Assembly: GCA_911728435.2 (NCBI GenBank)
Contig: OU452200.1
Span: 35,913,715 to 35,977,714 of the forward strand
Direction of reading: 5' to 3'
DNA from: Apoderus coryli
Taxonomy: Eukaryota; Arthropoda; Insecta; Coleoptera; Attelabidae
Length of the DNA: 64,000 bases
Made by a program: the position numbers and the translations under genes. The notes under the pieces were generated by a model, which saw only the letters and a list, made by a program, of their open reading frames with translations, was not told where the DNA came from and searched no databases. Each line of letters starts with the position of its first letter. Position 1 is the first letter of the stretch. Of the stretch, positions 46,601 to 56,066 are shown piece by piece.

Positions 46601-49600
46601 TTTTTAAGGATCAATCTGAAGCAGACGATTGTACTTGTTAAAACATGAAAAAAGTTATTGTCGTGATACTTTTAACACCCTGTTGGTGGGTTTTTAAAGC
46701 TTTTTACGAAACGTGTTAACAATACAATCTACATAAATCGTTATTTTTTTAAAGTTTTATGATCATTGCACAAAAACCAATATTAGGGAGACTGTAAGTT
46801 TTTTTTCAATTCGGCGTTGCAGAATTTGAACCTAATTGTGATAATTGTGTTATTTTACTAGTATAGATATTTTTGAGTAAATTAATTCGGTTATCATCGA
46901 TGAGTAGAATCTTTGGAGTAAAATACATTTCACAAAAACCCTGAACCATGTTTCTCAATAGATTTAAATTTTCATTAAAAACAGATTAAAAATTATAATT
47001 TTTTACATCCTGCATTTCGAAACCGTATTTTTTTAAATAATTATTGTCATGCTGGAAATTTCAAACCTTATTTACTTCAGCAACTTGTAAAAAGCACAGC
47101 CTTTTTAATATTAACATTTCTTAAAATCGATAATACGCGATAACGATGACTTTCTATCAATATCACAGAAGGATACATTTATTACGTATATAATTTGTTA
47201 GATTTTACATCTCCGAATTGAAACACACGCAAAAAATGTGCATAAAAAAGTTAGGGTAGCATTTCACGCCTGTATGAGTCTGAGATTTATTTTTTCATAA
47301 TGTTAACAAGTTGAATCTGCTGTTTGAGTTTGATCCTTAAAACTGAATCAGATAATAAGCGGAAGTCCTATCTATAACGCCAAATTTCGTTAATTTAAAT
47401 ATAACTTTTTGATGCATCCTTATATCCGAAATTTAAAATTAAATGACTAAAATAATATTATTTTAGTCATTTAAAATTATTGTCTAAAACATTTAATGAA
47501 CCAGCCCTGTATATTTATACTATTATAGTAATTTCTTTTATTTTCGTCCATACACATTAATCTTTGCGTAGATAGGTGTACGTATACCATATAATTTTAT
47601 ATTAACCGACAAAAAACACTGCTGCACAGTAGTACATATATGATACCTATAATATAAAAACAAACTCCCACCTCGTAGGGGAAAGTATACTCGTCCTTGT
47701 CTAACATTGCCCATATGATTATTTTATTTCAACACAATACATATAACACCATCTACAATTTCCATAATTTCCATGGTTACATGTTTTTCTAATAGATGTA
47801 GCTCGTGTCGAGACAGTTTCAATTTTTGTTTTCTTTCCCATATACGCTGACTATCTATTGTGTAGATTAATCTTTGGTACTGGCATTGTCTTTATAAACA
47901 TAGTCTGTCAGCGCTTGATTAGTACCTGTCTAAAAAAACCAGACGGCGTTGTCGTAAAAAGTCGTTCATTCATAAATTTGGGTTTATAGTAAATGTGTAG
48001 CAATCTTGGTGGAAAAGTGGGGGAGCCATGTTTTTCGACCAATCAGGTCGTGATTTGAACATACGGACATGTATAATAAGTTCACGTATTTTTCTTTCGC
48101 TTCCAGCCATAGACAATGTTGCCAGCCGTCACATAATTATCAGATGCTACCTTATTTTTCATTTTATAAATGGTTCCAACATTATTTTTTTTGTGACGAA
48201 TAATTCAAAAATATAATTAAATGTTATTTTGCTTGATCTGAGTTTTCCACATTTATTAACTTAGTTTTAACGATATCTATTATAAAAAAGTTTCTTTGAC
48301 TTCATTATTTAGGCGATCACATAATATTGAGTCGTAATAGTCGCAACACTGTATCTATTAATAATAAAATAAGAAATAAATACATATATAAGGTAGGTCC
48401 TACTCGTACATAAAAAAATATACGAAGTTTTATGCTTAACAGAGATAGCTATATAAATATATTTATTATTTATCCTTTTTCTCTATGAAATAATATTTAG
48501 GGTGATTTTAAATTTTAAAGTTAAAAAATATTGTTTAGTGGAAATTTAAATTCAGTGTTACTTATTGTAAGAGTAAAAACAATAGTGCTAATTTTTTGTG
48601 TTGATTATAGGTAATTTCCCTTTACGAGATACAAAGCCGAAAGGTAAGTTCTGATCCATTTTTTTATAAAATACTTAATAGCACAAAAAATAATTTACAA
48701 TGATAATCGAAGTTTTCAATGAGCGATAGGATTTTCTGGAGTTTGTATCTAAAAACATGTATTGTTATAGATGTCTGGACAGAAGTGTTCGTACTTCGCT
48801 TGTGCACATTCTAGATGGAACACTCCTGGACTACGGCAATTTATCTTCCCAGTCAAGGACTCTGCCAGATGTCAAGAGTGGATCATAAATTCAGGTAAAT
48901 AATTAATGAACGATTAAGTAGGTAATCTTTTATATCTAATTGTGTTTGAGACAGAGACGTATAAAGACAAGAATAGCCACCCCCGCAAGACCAGCAGTAT
49001 AATAATAGACCAGGTCAATATTTTTATAAAGACAATGACCAGGTTGTGTCTTGCTATCTGCGATACTGTAGTGACGTTACCAGAGGCCAATAAAATAATC
49101 TAAAATATAGTTGAAAAAAAAATGTAATTGTTATTTATACTTCAGCTATATTATTTTTCCGAATTGCTTGTTACATGTAACAAGACTTTTAGTTATGTTG
49201 GAAATTTGTTTCACACTACCATGCTTTTACCAGACGGGCCGTTTCGTTGATCCACAACCCACCAGTGGTGATCGGCAGGCAGTGTGACGCAAATTTCCAA
49301 CGCTAGATGTCGCCGAAAACAACTCTTTGTCACTATATTTTTTTTTCTGTTATAGAATTTTGTTGAAGTTGTGGGAAATAGGGCTACTGGCGAACCACCC
49401 ACTGAAAAAAGGTAACGCGCCATTAGCAATACTTCATGAGTGGTGTGGAAATTTGTTTTCAATTATAGTGCTCTATGGTTGGAGATTATGAATAATGGTA
49501 GGAAATGGAAAAGAAAAGTCGCTGAAAGATTTTGTAATCCGCTCCATTAAAATATATTAGCTGATGCACATTATTTGTTATTTATACCTCTATTTTTGTA

Positions 49601-51860
49601 TGTTTTCTAACATCCTTATTAATTTCTACTGTTTATGGAATAAACAATGTTCTTTAGTAATTACAAAGTTGTTTGTTTTGGTAAAACCGATACTTAATAT
49701 AACAATGAATAAATGTTAAAAAACTGACACTCTTGGAAAAGAATAACTCTCCATGTAAATATAGATATTTTTGTTTTTTGCCCTTTTTACTGCCTTATAA
49801 ATGTGCACTACATTAATTTTATATCGCAGATATTTTAGAACAAACTCAGAGAGAAAATTTGTTTTTAAAAAGTATTCCATACTTGGTCTACAAAATCTGC
49901 TATATAAAGTTAATGTGCATAATAACGCTTAGTGTCAGATAAATAATTAAAGTCATTTGTACAAGGGACAACAAAAATGCAAACTTTTATTTACGAATCA
50001 CAAGCCATTTTTAAATTTCTAGGCATTAACAAAAGATCACATTTTCGTCAAAACACATCAATTATAGTACTAAATCTTAATTCCAAAATTAAATCGATGG
50101 AAATCGATAAAGGCGAAATTATTCAGAAAAAACGATATTAATTTGAGAATTTTAGCGCCCTGTAGAGGCACATCGAAGCAACATGACATGTCTATTTGCC
50201 TCGATTGGCTTATTTTTAGTTGAGGAATTTGTGGTTAAGCGTTGTAGTCATTTCATGACACCCTGTACCTATATCTACATCTACTTAAATAAATACTATT
50301 TTTCACTACCCATTTTTTACAGTAACCCCGTTGTTATGCTCATCAACTTTTTATAGCAGATTTTGTAGACCAAGTACGGAATACTTTTTCAAACAAATTT
50401 TATGTGCGAATATTTTTGTTTGTCCTACCTCAAAATGTATGGTCTGGCAACCTTAGTTGTAGAGATACATCTACATCAAATTTTCTGGTCTGGCAACCCT
50501 AATTCGAGTGAAATAAACTAACAGAGGGGAACTTTTCAGTGTTCGAAGAGGTCGTTCACCCGCGCCTGCTCCCCTCTACCAAAATATGTAAAAGAGGAGA
50601 ATTTTGATTTTCATTCATAAATCGTACTTCAAAGTTTGGCCACCAGAGTCCAGCACCTGCCGGTACATAGCGCTGACAGACTATCCTTTTAAAGACAATG
50701 GTACTGGCAAAGATTAATCTGTAGATTAATCTTTGGTACTGGTCTTTCATACCGCGACGTTGCCACTTACAATTTTAGAACAAAGTAGCTAGTTGGAGAG
50801 TTTTGATTTTATAACTAATATTTTTTAACTTTTGTATTTATAATTTTAGAATAAAGTAGATAGGTAGTTGGAGTAGTTGAGGATGAACAAAAGACGGGGA
50901 ATGTCATCGGTAAGGGAAAAGCAATGATCTGAGGCGCTCAATAACGGGCGTTGGTCGAGGATGTTATGATTCGGAAAGTGCGTATACTGTTAGTCGTATT
51001 CAACGCCTATGTTTAAACGGTGGTGATTTATTTATGATTATCCAGTTGTATTAGCTTAGGATGAGCATAAGACGGGGGAAGTCATCGGTAAGGGAAAATC
51101 ACTGATCTGAGGCGCTCAATAACGGGCGTTGGGCGAGGATGTTATGATTCGGAAAGTGCGTATACTGTTAGTCGTATTCAACGTCTGTTTTTTTAAATAT
51201 ATGTAATGGTAACTTATTATTACAATCTGGCAACATTGCAACATTACTAATTCAAATATTTTTTACGCACCAACCAACCTTCACTTCGTTAGTCTAAATT
51301 TAGAATTCTGTTTACATTTTACATACTATTTCATTTTTTTAGATTGCAAATGTGTTGTATGTGTTTTATTAAACATTGGTGCATTAGTTAGGTAAATAAA
51401 TGACTATAGAAGATAACCTATTGTTAAAATATCATATTTTTCTTCAATCTTTATGGAAAAAGTGACAAAATTACCAGAAATGTAATAGGTGAAAAAGTCC
51501 ATTTTTATGGGAATTAAATTTTGATTTTTGGCTTTAATAATGGTTTTACCGCAGATTTTTTTTTGAAACGTACTATTTCAAATGCTGTCTTTCTAATAAT
51601 AAAAAAAATCATAAGATTCCACTGCCTCTAAAGTCGACTCTACCCTCATTTTCATCTACTGACTTACTATAGATCTGCAAATAGAAATCGGCTTTAAGCG
51701 GAAATGTTGATGCCACAATTACCATCAAAATATAAGATTCTTTGATAAGTTTATATGTACGTTGTTCGTCCGGCCACATACACATTATTTTGAAGATGGT
51801 GACAGTAAATTTTAAATAATTCACCCGACTATCAGGCAATACACTTAAGTTACGTTTCAT
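40666..51860 (-). CDS. Insect odorant receptor, five exons recognised, final exon not found
   Basis: Odorant receptors are seven-helix, inverted-topology ion channel subunits that pair with Orco in sensory neuron membranes. Exons read 51860-51668, 43860-43489, 42084-41874, 41075-40871 and 40821-40666, with matching phases 1, 1, 2, 0 (379 aa). Landmarks are N-terminal TVTIFKIMCMWP, PLKADFYLQIY, YGIPCGLIAKYVLPFKFDM, LVCGILTHISANLTHLREMI, AFSITMLVHITWTSFIISVL, ICYYGQMLNNK and the C-terminal signature ILLRSQKPLTLKAANVNVMS. The fourth donor is GTGCTT, weaker than the rest. The expected last exon of ~17 residues was not seen below 40666, where a short repeat and a TIR element lie. The first intron is 7.8 kb. 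It is paralogous to the receptor at 52.3-54.6 kb; function may be lost if the tail exon is gone. Confidence 0.9.
42127..42214 (-). rRNA. 5S rRNA fragment (3' three-quarters) in odorant receptor intron
   Basis: On minus: GTTCTCGTCCGATCACAGAA, GCCAAGCAGTGTCGGGCG, TTAGTACTTGGATGGGTGAC, CGCTTGGGAACACCACGTGT, then CGTTGCC and a T-run. This is eukaryotic 5S rRNA from about position 30 to the 3' end, followed by a pol III T-tract terminator. The internal A-box and C-box promoter parts remain, with substitutions. The 5' ~30 nt are missing and replaced by unrelated DNA. It is a pseudogene or the head of a 5S-derived SINE, not a functional gene, and it sits 43 bp upstream of a receptor exon. Confidence 0.85.
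42725..42830. repeat. Palindromic repeat module with CAAAGATTAATGT / ACATTAATCTTTG
   Basis: GTAACGTCAAAGATTAATGT is followed after ~8 bp by ACATTAATCTTTGGTAACGTC, then CATTGTCTTTATAAACAAGACAATG. Related modules occur at ~44412, ~47846 and ~50671, so it is a family of short inverted-repeat tips. A GGCGCATTAACTAAATAGG start follows at ~42822. Confidence 0.7.
42990..43345 (-). mobile_element. Dispersed GGCGCATTAA repeat, copy B
   Basis: Inverse copy of 16428-16692. It shares GGCGCATTAAC, the core GCGCGGGGGTAGCGACGTCA, GCGGCGACCGGAGTTCTGTG and the tail TATAACGATCTTTTTATAAAG. It additionally contains a 27-bp palindromic phrase CTTAGATAAGGAA/TTCCTTGTCTAAG. It lies within the receptor intron between exons 2 and 3. 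Confidence 0.7.
44764..44918. mobile_element. Small MITE-like foldback, CAGTGGCGAACAAT ends
   Basis: CAGTGGCGAACAATCATTAA..AAAAGCTTTTA is mirrored by TAAAAGCTTTTGATTTAATT..ATTGCTCGCCACTG. Length is ~150 bp, it has no ORF, and it lies in the first receptor intron. CAGTGGCG-type ends occur in several cut-and-paste superfamilies, so the family is left open. Confidence 0.75.
45448..45589 (+). CDS. THAP-domain first exon in odorant receptor intron 1
   Basis: ATG at 45448 reads MERNNSKLSRNQCAFRNCNN, then VHFFRFPKEEDRCRKWVINS and ends at donor G|GTATAAG, phase 1. C13-x4-C18 and HFFRFP..D..CRKWV are the first half of a THAP C2CH zinc finger. It lies on the strand opposite to the receptor. A 33-bp AG/GT-bounded stretch at 48611-48643 (GNFPLRDTKPK) continues it in phase, as 'INSGN' is usual in such proteins. 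The C-x2-H half was not found, so the gene cannot be completed. A pair of 30-bp inverted repeats flanks it at 44.4 and 47.8 kb. Confidence 0.55.
46588..47365. mobile_element. Foldback-like element (diverged arms)
   Basis: ATTCAGTTTTTAAGGATCAA followed by CTGAAGCAGACGAT and ACTTGTTAAAACATGAAAAA at 46605-46658 pair with TTTTTTCATAATGTTAACAA, GTTGAATCTGCTGTTTGAG and TTGATCCTTAAAACTGAATC at 47293-47350. Similarity in the arms is roughly 80% by eye. AACACCCTGTTGG at ~46674 is a tip-like scrap. No ORF. Confidence 0.55.
47441..47472. repeat. Perfect 32-bp palindrome
   Basis: AAATGACTAAAATAAT is followed immediately by its exact reverse complement. There is no spacer, so it can extrude as a cruciform; origin unknown. 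Confidence 0.95.
48611..48643 (+). CDS. Possible 33-bp second exon of the THAP gene at 45.4 kb
   Basis: Bounded by TTATAG and GTAAGT. It reads (G)NFPLRDTKPK in the phase required by the 45448-45589 exon. Short and unproven. It does not join in frame to the ATG exon at 48771. Confidence 0.3.
48771..48894 (+). CDS. Second THAP-domain exon in odorant receptor intron 1
   Basis: ATG at 48771 directly follows a good acceptor (TTGTTATAG). The exon reads MSGQKCSYFACAHSRWNTPG, then LRQFIFPVKDSARCQEWIIN, ending S|G at donor GTAAAT in phase 1. C6-x4-C11 and FIFPVKD..C.EWI match the first THAP half. It ends at the same codon (INSG) as the exon at 45.4 kb, so the two are tandem paralogues or alternative first exons of one gene. 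Downstream exons with C-x2-H were not found. Confidence 0.5.
49855..50405. mobile_element. Foldback element, ~60 bp arms
   Basis: AAAATTTGTTTTTAAAAAGT then ATTCCATACTTGGTCTACAA and AATCTGCTATATAAAGTT at 49855-49915 mirror AACTTTTTATAGCAGATTTT, GTAGACCAAGTACGGAATAC and TTTTTCAAACAAATTTT at 50348-50405. The arms are ~90% alike. The interior is AT-rich with GCGCCCTGTAGAG and ACACCCTGTACC scraps and no ORF. Confidence 0.75.
50671..50745. repeat. Palindromic module AAAGATTAATCT / AGATTAATCTTT
   Basis: CGCTGACAGACTAT..TAAAGACAATGGTACTGG, then CAAAGATTAATCTGTAGATTAATCTTTG split as CAAAGATTAATCT and AGATTAATCTTTGGTACTGG. The first 50 bp are the reverse complement of 47865-47913 with few differences. 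Confidence 0.75.
50878..51195. repeat. Direct duplication of ~135 bp, 180 bp period
   Basis: AAAAGACGGGGAATGTCATC, GGCGCTCAATAACGGGCGTT, GAGGATGTTATGATTCGGAA and GTGCGTATACTGTTAGTCGT occur at 50889-51008 and again at 51069-51188 with five or so differences. It is moderately GC-rich relative to its flanks and codes for nothing obvious. It lies in the first receptor intron ~470 bp from exon 1. Confidence 0.9.
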
Positions 51861-52299
51861 AATAAAATAATGATAAACACTGTTGAATTTCTTGTTTTAT
51901 ATAGTTGATAAAAGTTTGTGTCATTTTTTACAGGACGAGCATGGTAGGAAATGTACAGATACAAAAGCTCTGGAATTACTTCAGGTCCTTGATTTTTCAA
52001 GAACATTCTGTAAATCCTAGCTACATATTTAATAAGTTCATATTTACCTACCTTTCAACCTGCATATCAAGGTCCATTGACAATTATAATTACAAAGCAT
52101 CTGTTTTCATAATAGTTTTACTGTCATAAACATATCTCCTTGTAATCTATAATTTTCTTCCATTAAGCTTTGCTGAACCATGCAATTATCCACTTATTCA
52201 TATCAATGTGATTCAAAGCTTTCTATTGTTTAACTAAATAGGTACTTACTTTAGCTATAAACACATAAATTCTATCTAACAAAGTAGTAGGTTTAAGCT

Positions 52300-54581
52300 T
52301 TAACTTTTGAATTTTAGTAGAAGCGTGAAAAAAGAATATGCCGAACTCAACACCTGCAAAGCAAAAACCAGAATCCACCAAAAACGTTGACTCAATTTTG
52401 TAATACAATCAGTCTACCTTTAAAAATGTTGGTAGAGACATTATACCCATTCCAGCAGCTGGCAAACTCAACGGTTTTTGAGATCTCATAATCATCATTA
52501 AGTATTTCTTCTGTAAATCGACAGAACTTGTAAACCAATCCAGTGAATAAATGTCGTAAGACAAACTTTGACTCTGGAAGAAATACAATAAACGTATAAA
52601 AAGCTAAAAGGAATTTGTAATAAAACTTACTTCCTCGATAAGTTGTTGGCCATAAAAACAGATCAGTAACAATAAGCACAACCATCCAAATAAGTGTAAT
52701 GTGAATCGAACAGAGTCCTCAAAATTTGGTACCATTAAAATTTCAAAACACAAAACACTTATAACTAGTGATGTGAGCGTTAAATGCAGCAACATCATGC
52801 TACTGAATGCATTAGAAGTCATTTGAGAATATCTACAACCAATAATAATAGAAGTTGTAATAATTACAATAATTATTAAAACTTAGGGAAATCTTAAAAA
52901 ATTGTTAATTTTGACATTTGACTATATTTAAATCAGCAAATGTGTAAATTTGACATAGTCTAAAAACAGCGGAACCAGATTAGTCCAGTGTTGCCACGTC
53001 AAAGAGTTAAATATCAAAACCCTAGAATCTCTTTATATTAAAAGATCAAAAGAAATTGCGGATTTTCCTTCAATTTTCATTGCACTAAATAGACGAGACA
53101 TTCGTTGTACAAAACTTATTAACAGTGTGTCTTTCTATTTACAAAAAAACGCAGTGAGATGAATAAGCAGATATTCAGCAATGTCAAATATCAGCAATTT
53201 TGACTCACCTGTCATTTAAAAGTAGGGATACCAGTTAAAATGAAATAATAGAAATGTCGATACGCGTTTCCGAAAGACAATATTGGTAATAAAAATAATT
53301 TAATTTTGCTATAAATTATATCATTGTCTTAAAAGATCAGATGATTACTTACTCAATAATATCAATATGGTACTGTATACAATACAGAGTTTTTTGCATG
53401 AGTAGATATCTCGGTGTATCACGTAATTCATCAATAAACTTTCGTAAATTATTCAGTTGGTAAACGATATGCATTAACATACCACATAAAAGCATTGTCA
53501 AAGTTAAAACTACAATTGAAACCATAGTGCAGGTGTAAATTTGATGTATGAAAACTAATTCAAATATTGGCGATTCATCAAATTTGAATGGAAACCATGA
53601 ACGCACAACCTAATATAATAAAATACAGTTAATATAACATAGAATCTGTTGTTTTCATCACATAGTGTTTATAATTTATAACTATGAAGCAAAACTGTTA
53701 TAAAGAAGCCATTTTTATACATCCCTAATCCAAATTGACATTAATGGTGAAATAAGCATTGACAAGCAAACAAGGGATATGTCGCAGTGTCAATGAAGAT
53801 GTTTTTATGCAAACTAACTTCTTCAATTTAATTTAAAATCCTGAGCCAATGATATTTCAAAACTAGTTTTAAATATATTCTTTCAAAGAACCTTTGATTC
53901 CATAAAATAAAAAAAGCAAATATTTCGACAAACATAATTATAATTACCAATCCACACGGTACTCCGTCATGGATCATGTCTGCACTTCTATTCTGCTGGC
54001 ATTTTTTCACAGTTAATTGCGGCATTAACATATAAATAACATTGCCTAAAATTCCGTAGAATAGCAAAAATTTACTGTAGAGATTTGCTTTTTCATCGAC
54101 TACAATCATTTTTTCCGCATCACAGTATTTTTGAAAACGATTCAATTGATCCTATGAATGATAGTAGTTAAAATTAATTAATGAATTAGGAAATTACATA
54201 CAACTAATATATTAATACGTCTTCGATTGCATACAAAACAGCAAACCATATAAATCATACCAAAAATACAATTCAATGCTATCAGGTTTTCTACAATCGC
54301 CGTTAATTGTTGATCGGCAACTGTAATTTTAATAATTGTTTATGCAACCAGATATACAATCAAGTGTGTCAAAATCAAAATAGTTATTTACCTTGGTAGA
54401 TCTGAATGGAAAAGTCAGCAATGATTGGTATAAAACATGGGAATATTGTTAAAATTATAAACGAATCTTTAATAAAACGCCAAATATTATATTTATACTT
54501 GGCGTTATTAGGCCATAAACAACATAGATTCAAAACACTGATACTGAAACTTAAAAATGTTCTTTTGATATACTTTTCCAT
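52300..54581 (-). CDS. Insect odorant receptor, complete, seven exons, 393 aa
   Basis: Exons read 54581-54392, 54320-54202, 54151-53948, 53609-53353, 52832-52631, 52573-52418 and 52353-52300. All borders are AG/GT and the phases (1, 0, 0, 2, 0, 0) agree. An in-frame TAG lies just before the ATG, supporting the start. Landmarks are VLNLCCLWPNN, FIPIIADFSIQIYQ, HDGVPCGLVVRSWFPFKFDE, TLTMLLCGMLMHIVYQLNNL, AFSSMMLLHLTLTSLVISVL, LLLICFYGQQLIEE, the C-terminal signature MIMRSQKPLSLPAAGMGIMS and last exon VLSSAYSFFTLLLKFKS. Length and exon pattern fit the receptor family; the ligand cannot be inferred. It is the upstream, tandem neighbour of the receptor at 40.7-51.9 kb and shares phase-1 exon 1 and identical last-but-one exon length (156 nt). 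ATG of the downstream receptor is 440 bp beyond its stop. Confidence 0.95.
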
Positions 54582-54619
54582 GTTTTGTGAGGTCTACAAC
54601 CAACCTTTTTAATTTGACT

Positions 54620-55040
54620 AGATCAAAGAAAGTATACCTAGGTACGTATGTAGATTTTAAGATTTATAATATGTTCTAGAACAAGACATATTATCAAATC
54701 TGATTTGTGTGATATAATAAATAGACACAATAATAACTAAGCTTCAGACAGGACAATTGTACATAGTTATTCTAGGTATATGCATTTTAAATGTTCAGTC
54801 GCTTTTTAATTTTCTAACATCAATCGCTTTCCTGTTCACATAAATTCCTGCCTTTATATTATTAATAGTTTGAAAATCTCAGCTAACGATTACTCAAGTA
54901 GGAGCCATATTCCCAAACAGAAACAAAACAACAAGGTGATTTGCAATTTGCAAGCTCTGCTTGTACACTACTCTCACTCAATAATCTTTTCTTGGATGTT
55001 CCCTATAGCGATCCAATATCTTTAAGGCATACCTGAGTCA
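54620..55040. other. Upstream region of the odorant receptor
   Basis: AT-rich, presumably holding the promoter. No TATA box or known binding site can be supported with confidence. Confidence 0.35.
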
Positions 55041-55045
55041 AGTTT

Positions 55046-55318
55046 GGCATGTTTATGCAAACCAAGCAAAAATCACTGTAATAATAAAAGGTGGATGTGC
55101 GTCAAAAGTGGCCTGAAATGCAACAGCAGATGCCACTACAGTGGGGCATGCCGCAATACCTAAATAGTAACATAATTAAAGAATTAATCTATGTTACTAT
55201 TTAGGTATTGCGGCATGCCCCACTGTAGTGGCATCTGCTGTTGCATTTCAGGCCACTTTTGACGCACAGCCACCTTTTATTATTACAGTGATTTTTGCTT
55301 GGTTTGCATAAACATGCC
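55046..55318. repeat. Nearly perfect 273-bp hairpin
   Basis: From GGCATGTTTATGCAAACCAA at 55046 to TTGGTTTGCATAAACATGCC ending 55318, the two ~125-130 bp arms are complementary with a single visible mismatch (GGTGGATG against CAGCCACC). The loop is about TAATTAAAGAATTAATC. There is no ORF. A recent foldback/MITE insertion, a hairpin-RNA locus and an assembly fold are all possible. Confidence 0.93.
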
Positions 55319-56066
55319 GATATACTCGATATATCGAATGAAAAATATCAATATTTTATATATCTCGATATATTTTTATTTTAGAGTGGTTGTAGTTGTA
55401 AATAAACTTCAAATTTTAAAGATTCGAACAATGAAATAAAATAGTATTCATTAAAATTTATTTGCCTGAAAATAGATATGCATTCCAAACAAACGTAAGA
55501 ATATTTGTTAGAAATAATTGCATTAGGTTAGGTCAATTAATTCAAAATTTTCTGGAACAGAACTTAGAAATAATAATTTTGATAATCTATTTCCAGTTAG
55601 ACGATTTCGATTTTTTGTTGTGTGCGTCGACTGCTACGCCAACACAACAAGGACCTTTTAGTTTTAAACCTGTGTATGTAAGCTGCTTTCTTTCGCTACT
55701 GATTTCAGGATCCAAACGCTTTTGGATTCACATGTTCTTTCGCTAAAAACGCATTTTCTGATTCATCCCCACTTTAGCGCCCATCGCAATCCGGATACGC
55801 AATGCCCTTGCCTCTTTTAGGTAAACTTACCGAGCCATCAGAAATCCAACAAATCCTGATTAATAAATCCGGATCAAGAAAACTAGCGAAAGAAAGCAGC
55901 TGTAGCAGATACATTTATTTTGATAATGTACCGATATATCGTGTTGTATATATCGATATTTGTTTCGATATATCGAAATAAATATATCGATTAAAATCTA
56001 TCGATATATTAAAAAAATATATCGATATTTTTAATCTATCGATATATTGTTGGCATCCCTAACTGG
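55316..56066. mobile_element. TATCGATA-rich block, possible hAT-like element remains
   Basis: CGATATATCG motifs cluster at both ends (55318-55380 and 55927-56050), and the right end reads ATATTGTTGGCATCCCTA. In reverse this is TAGGGATGCCAAC, like the ends of hAT elements with subterminal ATATCGAT repeats. No transposase is visible between. The left border is blurred by the hairpin. Confidence 0.5.

Noticed and set aside
48771..48894. Joining the 48611 mini-exon in frame to the 48771 THAP exon
   Set aside because: The phase-1 join gives a reading that stops after about 14 codons; the THAP frame needs its own ATG.
54406..54612. Plus-strand ORF opposite the receptor first exon
   Set aside because: It is the antisense shadow of the odorant receptor exon, which has consistent splicing and family motifs.
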